The translations under genes were made by a program, and so were the position numbers. Shown piece by piece: positions 1-5,783 of a DNA stretch of 5,827 nucleotides; position 1 is the stretch's first letter, and each line of letters begins with the position of its first letter. The notes under the pieces were generated by a model. It was not told where the DNA came from, ran no database searches, and saw nothing but the letters and a program-made list of their open reading frames with translations. Source of the stretch: an uncultured Ruminococcus sp. (GTDB taxonomy: Bacteria > Bacillota > Clostridia > Oscillospirales > Ruminococcaceae); contig CAMBJF010000159.1 of assembly GCA_945867875.1 (NCBI GenBank), forward strand, positions 1 through 5,827, written 5' to 3'.

Positions 1-24
1 CTCGGAGATGTGTATAAGAGACAG
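1..24. other. Nextera transposase adapter remnant (artefact)
   Basis: Positions 6-24 are the 19-bp Tn5 mosaic end used in Illumina Nextera tagmentation. The preceding CTCGG at 1-5 matches the read-2-side Nextera adapter arm. The block is the exact reverse complement of 5784-5807. It is synthetic library sequence and should be trimmed; native DNA starts at about 25. Confidence 0.97.
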
Positions 25-27
25 CAT

Positions 28-78
28 ATACTATTATAGTATTTCTGCAAGTAAAAAACAAGAAAAATCAGCAGAAAT
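28..78. repeat. Two short inverted repeats in AT-rich upstream DNA
   Basis: Positions 28-42 form a perfect palindrome with 6-bp arms (ATACTA / TAGTAT) around a 3-nt centre. Positions 41-48 (ATTTCTGC) pair perfectly with 71-78 (GCAGAAAT) across a 22-nt spacer. Neither is followed by a T-run on the plus strand, so neither is a clear terminator of an upstream plus-strand gene. They lie upstream of the Nudix promoter and could be operator-like or simply AT-rich chance symmetry. No gene is recognisable in 25-104. Confidence 0.35.
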
Positions 79-104
79 TCATAAAAAAAATTCTGAAATT
101 TCCC

Positions 105-133
105 TTGTTAAATTGTTCAATATGTGATATAAT
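105..133 (+). promoter_or_regulatory. Sigma-A promoter with extended -10 for the Nudix gene
   Basis: The -35 hexamer TTGTTA (105-110) is separated by exactly 17 bp from a perfect -10 TATAAT (128-133). The -10 is preceded by the extended element TGA (125-127, TGn). The predicted transcription start is about 140, giving a 5' UTR of about 60 nt before the Nudix ATG. The identification is by consensus match and geometry only. Confidence 0.8.
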
Positions 134-199
134 ATAAAAAATGAAACAGATTTTCGCAGTTTTGATCTTCTGCACATTTCTTAACGGAGGTTTGCCGAA

Positions 200-742
200 A
201 TGGTTCTCAGTGAAAAGACTATTGAAAAGGAAGTTGTTTTTGAAGGACGGATAATCACCGTCAGAAAGGACAAGGCGGAGCTTGGCGACGGCAGCATTGC
301 CCCCAGAGAGCTTGTTATCCATTCGGGAGGCGTGTGCGTTGTGCCCCTCACCGATGACAACAAGGTCATTATGGTGCGCCAGTTCAGATATGCTTTCGGA
401 GAGCCTCTTCTTGAAATTCCCGCAGGCAAGCTTGAAAAGGGCGAGGAACACCGCAGCGCCGCTCTCAGGGAGCTTGAAGAGGAAACGGGAGCCAAGTGCA
501 CAAGCTTTGAGTACCTTGGCGTGTGCTACCCCTCGGTCGCATATCTCACCGAAAAGATACATATGTATCTTGCAAGGGGACTGAGCTTCGGAAAGGCGCA
601 TCTTGACGAGGGAGAGTTCCTCGATGTTATCAGGGTACCCCTTGACGAGGCTGTGGAAATGGTAATGCGTGGGGAAATTCCCGATGCAAAGACCCAGATA
701 GCTCTCCTTAAAACAAAAATGATAATAGATTCGAGAAAATAA
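200..742 (+). CDS. Nudix hydrolase, ADP-ribose pyrophosphatase type
   Basis: This 180-residue cytosolic hydrolase resembles NudF-type ADP-ribose pyrophosphatases, which split ADP-ribose into AMP and ribose-5-phosphate with divalent metal. The complete Nudix box GX5EX7REUXEEXGU is present at residues 76-98: G76, E82, R90, E91, E94, E95 and G97. The preceding stretch with EIPAG (72-76) and the N-terminal strand EVVFEGRIITVRKD are typical of the ADPRase subgroup, and the length fits the family. The start is ATG at 200, with GGAGG at 186-190 as the ribosome site. One oddity is that the proline expected 15 residues after the Nudix box is Val113; a proline occurs at 111 instead. The ADP-ribose substrate is therefore likely but not certain, and another nucleotide-sugar diphosphate is possible. 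The gene has its own promoter and is convergent with spoVG. Its stop codon lies inside the U-tract of the spoVG terminator. Confidence 0.92.
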   Translation: MVLSEKTIEKEVVFEGRIITVRKDKAELGDGSIAPRELVIHSGGVCVVPLTDDNKVIMVRQFRYAFGEPLLEIPAGKLEKGEEHRSAALRELEEETGAKCTSFEYLGVCYPSVAYLTEKIHMYLARGLSFGKAHLDEGEFLDVIRVPLDEAVEMVMRGEIPDAKTQIALLKTKMIIDSRK

Positions 743-774
743 AAAATCCCCGCCTTCCGAATGGAAAACGGGGA
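740..774 (-). terminator. Rho-independent terminator of spoVG
   Basis: Read on the minus strand, the arms 774-763 and 758-747 form a continuous 12-bp stem, including two G-U pairs, around the loop AUUC. Six U follow (746-741), then A and four more U. It begins about 16 nt after the spoVG stop codon. On the plus strand the two G-U pairs become C/A mismatches and there is no T-run, so it should not efficiently stop Nudix transcripts. Confidence 0.85.
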
Positions 775-790
775 GAGCAAAAGCGTTAAG

Positions 791-1090
791 TCAGATAAGG
801 CCTGCCTGTTCAGCCTCAGCCTCAGCCTGCATCATTTCGATGTGGCGGGTGTAAGCGTCGAGTATCTGACCCTCAATGGACTGTCTTGCATCTGGGGAAA
901 TGGGGTGAACGATGTCTCTGAAAACGCCGTTCTCGTCCTTTCTGCTGGGCATTGCAACGAAAAGTCTTGCATCGCCCTGAACGACCTTGATGTCGTGGAT
1001 AGCAAGCTGGTCGTCGATGGTAATGGAAATTACAGCTCTGAGGCGGCCCTCAGGAATGATCTTGCGGATCTTGATATCGGTGATTGTCAT
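791..1090 (-). CDS. spoVG: Septation/sporulation regulator SpoVG
   Basis: This 99-residue protein belongs to the SpoVG family of small nucleic-acid-binding regulators. In Bacillus they affect asymmetric septation and spore cortex formation; in other Firmicutes they act as pleiotropic site-specific DNA/RNA binders. The family core is clear: MTITDIKIRK at the N-terminus, EGRLRAVISITID (14-26), IHDIKVVQG (31-39), LFVAMPSRK (43-51) and FRDIVHPI (57-64), matching the conserved LFVAMPS and FRDIAHPI blocks. The C-terminal helix ends in an Ala/Glu-rich tail (AEAEAEQ) encoded by a hexamer repeat. The frame is open 22 codons further upstream, but ATG at 1090 is chosen because it aligns with family starts and has a strong AAGGAGG site (minus strand, 1106-1100) nine nt before it. 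The gene is a single cistron with its own terminator, divergent from murC. In Bacillus it sits in a different context, beside yabJ and glmU. Confidence 0.96.
   Translation of the reverse strand: MTITDIKIRKIIPEGRLRAVISITIDDQLAIHDIKVVQGDARLFVAMPSRKDENGVFRDIVHPISPDARQSIEGQILDAYTRHIEMMQAEAEAEQAGLI
811..828. repeat. Triple tandem hexamer in the spoVG 3' end
   Basis: CAGCCT is repeated three times in a row on the plus strand. On the coding minus strand the repeat is AGGCTG, encoding the Ala-Glu alternation near the SpoVG C-terminus. Because it is in frame, slippage would change tail length without a frameshift. The SpoVG tail is known to vary between species, so this is probably neutral. Confidence 0.6.
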
Positions 1091-1133
1091 TTTTAATGTC
1101 CTCCTTAAAATCTGCGGCATTTCGGATAAAATT

Positions 1134-1163
1134 ATTATGTTTCCGCTTTGCTGCAATATACAA
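1134..1163 (-). promoter_or_regulatory. Candidate spoVG promoter
   Basis: On the minus strand, TTGTAT (1163-1158) and CATAAT (1139-1134) are spaced 18 bp apart, which would start transcription about 37 nt before the spoVG ATG. The -35 is weak and other AT-rich matches exist nearby. I looked for a sigma-H-like AGGA...GAAT pair, as used by Bacillus spoVG. There is an AGGAAAAA at about 1190-1183 on this strand, but no correctly placed GAAT partner. Confidence 0.3.
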
Positions 1164-1183
1164 AAAAGTTAGGAAAATGAAAG

Positions 1184-1211
1184 TTTTTCCTTTCCATAAT
1201 TCAATTATAAT
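1184..1211 (+). promoter_or_regulatory. Candidate promoter of the murC-lexA-CPBP cluster
   Basis: A perfect TATAAT lies at 1206-1211. The best -35 partner is poor (TTTTTC at 1184-1189, spacing 16). Transcription would start near 1218, about 30 nt before murC. The placement fits the divergent intergenic region, but the -35 is weak, so an activator or another promoter may contribute. Confidence 0.4.
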
Positions 1212-1249
1212 ATATGACATTTACGATTTTATAAACAGAGGTGAAACTT

Positions 1250-2665
1250 TTGAATAACTATATTCATCAATTTGATGATAACATTTTAAAAGGAAAACAG
1301 CATATCCATATGATAGGCATAGGCGGCAGCGGTATGTACCCTCTTGCGCAGATACTGCACGCAAAGGGCTATCATATAACGGGTTCCGACAACAACGAGA
1401 CTGACACTCTCAGAGCCGTAAGAGCTATGGGTATTGAGGTATTTATGGGACAGCGTGCGGAGAACATCAAGGGCGCTGACCTGATAATCCACACTGCCGC
1501 AATTATGCAGGATAATCCCGAACTAATTGCAGCAAAGGCGAGCGGCGTTCCTGTTCTTGAAAGAAGCGACCTTCTCGGAATAGTGACATCGTGGTACAAA
1601 AATGCGGTCTGCGTCAGCGGAACTCACGGCAAGACCACCGTTACCTCTATGATAACTCAGATACTGAAGCAGGGCGGCATGGACATCACCGCTTACATCG
1701 GCGGAAAGCTGCCCATAATCGGCGGCAGCGGCTGTGTGGGAACATCAGACACTATGGTGTGCGAAGCCTGCGAATTTGTTGACCATTTCCTCAAGCTTTC
1801 TCCGGATATCGCTGTTGTTCTGAACGTTGATGCCGATCATCTCGATTATTTCGGCACTCTTGATAACGTTATCGCATCTTTCAGAAAGTTCTGCACCCTT
1901 GCGGGCAGGGTCATTGCCAACGGCGATGATGCAAACACCCGAAAGGCCATAGACGGGCTTGACAAGGAAATTATCACATTCGGATATTCCGAGGATAATG
2001 ACTGGTATGCAAAGAATGTGAACAAGTTGAACGGTCTGCTCACCGAGTTTGATATTTACCACAACGGCGAGCTTTTCACAAAGGCTAAACTTCATATTCC
2101 CGGAGTGCACAATGTGCTCAATGCTGTGGCAGCGGCTGCGGCGGCGTATATGTCGGGTGCTGACGCCCAGATGATAGCCGCAGGACTTGACAGCTTCCAC
2201 GGTGCAAAGCGCCGCTTTGAGAAATACGGAGAAGTAGGGGGCATAACCGTCTGCGACGATTACGGACATCACCCTGCGGAGCTTGAAGCGACCCTCAGAG
2301 CCGCCCGGGATATGGGTTTCCGTCAGGTATGGGCGGTGTTCCAGCCGTTCACATTCTCCCGAACAGCACTGCTCCTTGATGATTTCATCAGAGTGCTCTC
2401 CATTCCCGACAACTGCATCATCACAGCCATAATGGGCTCCCGTGAGAAGAACACATACAATATATATGACAAGGACATCGGTGAAAAGGTCAAGGGTGCT
2501 GTATGGTTCGGGGAGCAGGACCACGACAAGAACTTTGAGCTTTGTGCGGAATATGCCGCAGAGCACGCTCAGAGCGGCGACCTTATCCTTACTATGGGCT
2601 GCGGCGATGTTAACAAGTGCGCAAATCTCATTCTTGAAAAGCTGAAAAAGAAGTATAACTCATAA
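1250..2665 (+). CDS. murC: UDP-N-acetylmuramate--L-alanine ligase MurC
   Basis: This is the cytoplasmic ATP-dependent Mur ligase that adds L-alanine to UDP-MurNAc, the first amino acid of the peptidoglycan stem peptide. It has 471 residues, usual for MurC. Numbered from the TTG start, the N-terminal Rossmann fold carries GIGGSGM (about 23-29) for UDP-MurNAc. The ATP P-loop is GTHGKTT (124-130). The EACEFVDHFL block (172-181) and NVDADHLDYF (192-201) carry Mg/ATP residues. HNVLNAVAA (287-295), GAKRRFE (318-324) and DDYGHHPAE (336-344) are MurC hallmarks, and the C-terminal ligand domain is complete. Start choice: TTG at 1250 has GAGGTGA (1238-1244) at good spacing. The in-frame GTG at 1241 lies inside that ribosome site and has none of its own, so it is less likely (it would add 3 residues). 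murC is the first gene of a cluster with lexA and a CPBP protease. Its TTG start suggests moderated translation. Confidence 0.97.
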   Translation: MNNYIHQFDDNILKGKQHIHMIGIGGSGMYPLAQILHAKGYHITGSDNNETDTLRAVRAMGIEVFMGQRAENIKGADLIIHTAAIMQDNPELIAAKASGVPVLERSDLLGIVTSWYKNAVCVSGTHGKTTVTSMITQILKQGGMDITAYIGGKLPIIGGSGCVGTSDTMVCEACEFVDHFLKLSPDIAVVLNVDADHLDYFGTLDNVIASFRKFCTLAGRVIANGDDANTRKAIDGLDKEIITFGYSEDNDWYAKNVNKLNGLLTEFDIYHNGELFTKAKLHIPGVHNVLNAVAAAAAAYMSGADAQMIAAGLDSFHGAKRRFEKYGEVGGITVCDDYGHHPAELEATLRAARDMGFRQVWAVFQPFTFSRTALLLDDFIRVLSIPDNCIITAIMGSREKNTYNIYDKDIGEKVKGAVWFGEQDHDKNFELCAEYAAEHAQSGDLILTMGCGDVNKCANLILEKLKKKYNS

Positions 2666-2695
2666 AAACACCTCTCATACGAAAGGAAAATCATT

Positions 2696-3283
2696 ATGAA
2701 AATGAAGGAAATCCACAAGAAGGTTTACGAATACATCAAGCAAAGGACAGAAGAGGGGTATTCGCCCTCTATCAGAGAGATATGCCGTGATCTTGACATC
2801 GCATCTACCTCCACTGCCGCAAGATATGTGAATTTCCTCGTAGATCAGGGCTATCTTGAAAAGATAGACGGCAAGAACCGTGCGGTGAAGCTTGCGGGAA
2901 ACGGCATTATGAGGCTCCCCGTTGTGGGAACTATCACCGCAGGTCAGCCTGTGACCGCCTTTGAGGACATCTCCGAATACATATCCTTCCTCCCAAACAA
3001 GAGCTACAGCGGCGAGCTTTTCGCTCTTAAAATAAGGGGCGAGAGTATGATAAACGCAGGCATTCTTGACGGCGATTTCGTTATCGTTGAAAAGACCGAT
3101 TATGTTGACAACGGCGAGATAGCCGCTGTTATGGTGGACGGCGAGGAAGCCACCGTTAAGCGATTTTACAAGGAGGACGGACACTACCGTCTCCAGCCCG
3201 AAAACGACACGATGCAGCCCATTATTTCCGATAACTGCAACATTATCGGAAAGGTAGTCGGCGTTATGCGCTATATGAGCTGA
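2696..3283 (+). CDS. lexA: SOS repressor LexA
   Basis: This 195-residue LexA is the transcriptional repressor of the SOS DNA-damage regulon and inactivates itself when RecA-ssDNA filaments stimulate autocleavage. The N-terminal winged helix spans about 1-65 (YSPSIREICRDLDIASTSTAARYVNFLVDQGYLEK). The scissile Ala82-Gly83 sits in GTITAGQP. The peptidase S24 domain has the catalytic Ser117 in GESM and Lys155 in ATVKRF. Spacing matches the E. coli A84-G85, S119 and K156 arrangement, so the protein should be cleavable. Translation starts at ATG 2696 behind AAAGG (2682-2686); a second ATG at 2702 is possible. The gene lies 30 bp after murC with no promoter or GAAC-N4-GTTC operator visible in the gap. 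Transcription from the murC promoter is therefore likely, which is unusual for a gene normally autoregulated by its own SOS box. Confidence 0.96.
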   Translation: MKMKEIHKKVYEYIKQRTEEGYSPSIREICRDLDIASTSTAARYVNFLVDQGYLEKIDGKNRAVKLAGNGIMRLPVVGTITAGQPVTAFEDISEYISFLPNKSYSGELFALKIRGESMINAGILDGDFVIVEKTDYVDNGEIAAVMVDGEEATVKRFYKEDGHYRLQPENDTMQPIISDNCNIIGKVVGVMRYMS

Positions 3284-3297
3284 GATTGGAGCTTTTG

Positions 3298-4368
3298 ATG
3301 GAAGAAAACAACTTTACATCGGGAGGGGGATACACGCCCTATCCCGCATATCAGCCCTACGGTCAGGGCGGGGGACTGCGCTTTGCCCCTGTTTCCCCCG
3401 AGGAAAAAAGAGCCATAAAGAAAAATTACAGCGGAGCATTCCGGCAGGCGGTCATCCATTCCATAGGCAGCCTTGTCCTTGCAAACATCATATTTGTGGC
3501 AATGACCCTTTCGGGCTACGAGTTCAGGTTAAATGACGAGGGCACCCAGATAATCGACACGCCTTATGCCATAGCCGCAATGCTCCCCTCCATAGTTTTC
3601 TGCATATCCCTGTTCCTTTTCGACAAGGGAAGCAGCAAAAACAAGCTGTCCGATTATTTCCGCTCGGACAGGATAACGGCGGGAACGGTATTCGGCTTTT
3701 TCGGCATACTGATGCTCGTTTACCCCATCTGCATAATTTTGCAGCAGATACTTCTGACAGGCTGCTTTGCGGCAGGCTTTTCGCCCCTTAAAGAGGAATA
3801 TCTCTCGGAAGATGACTTATCTGTGGCGTATCTTGTATGGGATTTTGTTCTCGGGTCAATTTGTGCTCCAATAGGTGAGGAGCTGTTTTTCAGAGGAGTG
3901 ATACTCCGCCGCCTGAGCACAGTGAGCCAGAGGTTTGCCATATTCGTTTCCGCACTCATTTTCGGAATGATGCACGGAAATCTGCTCCAGACGATACTGG
4001 GCTTCGGCATAGGTGTGGTATTTGCGTACACAGCCGTGAAAACAGGCTCGCTGATACTGCCCATAGCAGGGCATATCTTCATAAACACCGCAGCTCTTTC
4101 CACAAGCATTGTGACCTATCTCACCGATGAAGACACGGCAAACGCATACTGGCTAGGACTTTTGGGAGTATTTTTCGTTATCGGAATGGCTGCATTAATA
4201 ATAGTGCTCCTGAAAAAGAAGATATCATTCCCCCGCAGCACCGAATATCACAGCAAGCGGACATTCCCTATAATGCTTGCCTGTGTGTCATTTTGGGTAA
4301 TGGCGGCGGTGTATGTCATCGACATAGTGACCAAATTCGGCCCCGTTACCGACAAGCTTCTCGAATAA
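3298..4368 (+). CDS. CPBP family intramembrane metalloprotease
   Basis: This 356-residue multipass membrane protein belongs to the CPBP (CAAX protease and bacteriocin-processing, Abi) family, relatives of Rce1. All three active-site motifs are present, numbered from ATG: EELFFR (194-199) in GEELFFRG, FGMMH (222-226), and HIFIN (259-263). About eight hydrophobic segments are visible, near residues 52-74, 92-109, 129-154, 176-190, 211-224, 229-247, 253-272 and 283-305, with another near 323-343. The cytosolic N-terminus (about 8-27) is low-complexity, rich in Gly, Tyr and Pro. ATG at 3298 is preferred because GGAG (3288-3291) lies 6 nt upstream. The TTG at 3286 overlaps that site and would add 4 residues. 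It follows lexA by 14 bp, so the two are probably co-transcribed. Substrates are unknown. Bacteriocin-immunity or processing genes are often annotated for this family, but no peptide gene is seen here. Confidence 0.92.
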   Translation: MEENNFTSGGGYTPYPAYQPYGQGGGLRFAPVSPEEKRAIKKNYSGAFRQAVIHSIGSLVLANIIFVAMTLSGYEFRLNDEGTQIIDTPYAIAAMLPSIVFCISLFLFDKGSSKNKLSDYFRSDRITAGTVFGFFGILMLVYPICIILQQILLTGCFAAGFSPLKEEYLSEDDLSVAYLVWDFVLGSICAPIGEELFFRGVILRRLSTVSQRFAIFVSALIFGMMHGNLLQTILGFGIGVVFAYTAVKTGSLILPIAGHIFINTAALSTSIVTYLTDEDTANAYWLGLLGVFFVIGMAALIIVLLKKKISFPRSTEYHSKRTFPIMLACVSFWVMAAVYVIDIVTKFGPVTDKLLE

Positions 4369-4372
4369 GTTA

Positions 4373-4401
4373 TTGACAACCGACAAAAGGTGTGTTATAA
4401 T
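4373..4401 (+). promoter_or_regulatory. Perfect consensus sigma-A promoter for aspS
   Basis: A perfect -35 TTGACA (4373-4378) is separated by 17 bp from a perfect -10 TATAAT (4396-4401), with the extended element TGT at 4393-4395. Transcription should start about 4408-4409. The -35 begins only 4 bp after the CPBP stop codon. With no terminator between them, cluster transcripts probably also run into aspS. A promoter this strong often implies control after initiation. Confidence 0.92.
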
Positions 4402-4408
4402 CAAATTT

Positions 4409-4506
4409 ATGGAATATGGGCAATTTATCATAATTTGCCGAAAAGTCCGAAATGCACTTTCGGACGGGTCGTGCGTGAGTGTACGGCTCAGAAAGGATGG
4501 TAATTA
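4409..4506 (+). promoter_or_regulatory. Structured 5' leader of aspS (possible regulatory leader)
   Basis: The leader of about 98 nt can fold into three adjacent stem-loops. The first is the imperfect inverted repeat 4419-4439. The second is a perfect 8-bp stem, GTCCGAAA (4445-4452) with TTTCGGAC (4458-4465), and loop TGCAC. The third is a 9-bp stem pairing 4466-4474 with 4481-4489, with three G-U pairs and loop GTGAGT. The second and third stems abut, and the third ends 2 nt before the ribosome site AAAGGATGG (4492-4500). None is followed by a U-run, so classical termination is not supported. It lacks the T-box sequence AGGGTGGNACCGCG and is far shorter than T-box leaders. An alternative pairing of CTTTC (4457-4461) with GAAAG (4491-4495) at the ribosome site is possible, which would allow control of translation start. 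Confidence 0.45.
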
Positions 4507-4507
4507 A
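4409..4507 (+). CDS. Possible 32-codon leader peptide overlapping aspS start
   Basis: An ATG at 4409, essentially at the predicted transcription start, opens a frame of 32 codons that ends at TAA 4505-4507. The last A of the stop is the first base of the aspS ATG (TAATG), the classic stop-start coupling overlap. It contains two Asp and two Asn codons; its last three codons are Asp-Gly-Asn and cover the aspS ribosome site. It has no Shine-Dalgarno site, so it would have to be translated as a leaderless message or by readthrough ribosomes. A 32-codon open frame is not rare by chance, so this is a candidate and not an established gene. Confidence 0.2.
   Translation: MEYGQFIIICRKVRNALSDGSCVSVRLRKDGN
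4419..4439. repeat. 21-bp inverted repeat just downstream of the aspS start site
   Basis: The arms GGCAA and TTGCC enclose TTAT and ATAA around a central C at 4429. Only one T-T pair interrupts the symmetry. It begins about 10 bp past the predicted transcription start, a usual position for a repressor operator. It could instead form the first leader hairpin. I cannot assign a binding protein. Confidence 0.45.
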
Positions 4508-5783
4508 TGGAGAAAATCGACGGAAAAACGCTGATCTACGAGTTTGATCTCGATGAAGCGAAAAAAAGCGAGGGCAGCGAGATCGAAATTTCTGCCTGCG
4601 TTCATAAGGTAAAGAAAATGGGCGGCTTCGCCTTTGTAATTCTCAGGACTGCAAGATATCTTATCCAGACTGTTTATTCCCCCGAGACCTGCCCCGACAG
4701 CATCGAGGGCATCAAGGAGGGCTGCTTTGTAACAGTCAAGGGCACTGTGAGAAACGATGACAGAGCTTACAACGGCATTGAGCTTTCCCTCACAGGAATC
4801 AAGCTTATCCACAAGCCTGAGTTTGATTATCCTCTCCACGTTTCCGCAAGAAAGATCGGATGCAGCCTTGACGTTAACCTCGACAACAGAAGCGTTTCTC
4901 TAAGAAATCCTGTTGAGAGAGCCGTTTTCAAGTTCCAGGAGGGCGTTGTTTCGGGCTTCAGAGAGTTTATGATAAAGAATAAATTCACCGAGATACACAC
5001 ACCCAAGATAGTTGCTCAGGGTGCTGAGGGCGGCGCAAACATCTTCCGCCTTGACTATTTTGACAAGGAAGCTTTCCTCAACCAGTCACCCCAGTTCTAC
5101 AAGCAGGCTGCTGTGGCATTCTTTGACAGAGTTTTCGAGATAGCTCCCGTTTACCGTGCAGAGCGTCACTCTACCTCCCGTCACCTTAACGAGTACATCG
5201 GTCTTGACTTTGAAATGGGCTTCATCAACGATATGTACGACGTTATGAATATGGAGACCGCAATGCTCCGCTACCTTATGGACTTCCTTAAGGAGAATTA
5301 TGCTCAGGAAATAAAGATCCTCGGCGCAGATATCCCTGAGATAACCGAAATTCCTGCCGTTAAGTTCGAGGACGCTGTTACCCTTATCAAGGGCAGCAAG
5401 GCTAAGAACAAGTTCGACCTTGAACCCGAGGACGAGGTATTCCTCTGCAACTGGGCAAAGGAAAACTACGGCACAGAGTTCATTTTCGTTACAAACTTCC
5501 CCTCTTCCAAGCCTCCTTTCTATGCAATGAACGACAAGGAAGACCCCAGAACTGCCTGCAAGTTCGACCTGCTTTTCAGAGGTCTTGAAATTACCACAGG
5601 CGGTCAGCGTATCCACGATTACAACGAGCAGATCGAGAAGATAAAGGCTCAGGGTCTGAATCCCGAGGACTTCCACAGCTATCTGGAGAGCCACAAGTAC
5701 GGACTTCCTCCTCACGGCGGTTTGGGAATCGGTCTCGAGAGACTTGTTATGAAGCTTATCGGCGCTCAGAATGTCCGTCAGGC
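4507..5783 (+). CDS. aspS: Aspartyl-tRNA synthetase, archaeal/eukaryotic type (3' truncated)
   Basis: This class IIb synthetase charges tRNA with aspartate. The N-terminal OB-fold anticodon domain spans about residues 24-102. The catalytic core then shows SLRNPVERAVFKFQ (131-144, a motif 1 region), NQSPQFYKQ (192-200), motif 2 YRAERHSTSRHLNEYIGLDFEM (216-237), EITTGGQRIHDYNEQ (361-375) and motif 3 GLPPHGGLGIGLERLV (399-414). RHLNE, GGQRIHD and PPHGG mark the short archaeal/eukaryotic-type AspRS and not the long bacterial AspRS with its GAD domain. AsnRS is less likely because motif 2 lacks its usual RAE-N-S form. The enzyme could be non-discriminating and also charge tRNA-Asn for amidotransferase repair. 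The positions I associate with that choice are Cys31 and Tyr88, neither the discriminating Trp/Lys nor the archaeal non-discriminating His/Pro. ATG 4507 follows AAAGGATGG. About 425 residues are present; only about 10-15 C-terminal residues are lost at the contig end, so the missing stop is an artefact. Confidence 0.94.

Noticed and set aside
68..601. 177-residue minus-strand frame over the Nudix gene
   Set aside because: The plus strand holds a complete Nudix box, promoter and ribosome site. The antisense frame has no domain.
761..1096. 111-residue plus-strand frame opposite spoVG
   Set aside because: SpoVG on the other strand is unmistakable, with its own ribosome site and terminator.
1745..2566. 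273-residue minus-strand frame inside murC
   Set aside because: It lies antisense to a full, motif-verified murC and has no recognisable domain or ribosome site. It is a shadow of the codon bias.
3286..4368. Bacteriocin biosynthesis or immunity locus suggested by the CPBP protease
   Set aside because: No precursor peptide, transporter or modification enzyme lies nearby, and CPBP proteases are common in housekeeping contexts.
4445..4465. Intrinsic terminator in the aspS leader
   Set aside because: The 8-bp stem is good, but GGGTCG follows it and not a U-tract.
4409..4506. T-box riboswitch upstream of aspS
   Set aside because: The leader is too short, lacks the conserved AGGGTGGNACCGCG antiterminator sequence and has no terminator U-run.
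4504..4839. 111-residue minus-strand frame across the aspS start
   Set aside because: It overlaps the aspS ribosome site and OB-fold in antisense and has no supporting signal.
5086..5715. 209-residue minus-strand frame
   Set aside because: It is antisense to the conserved catalytic core of aspS and resembles no family; it is a shadow frame.
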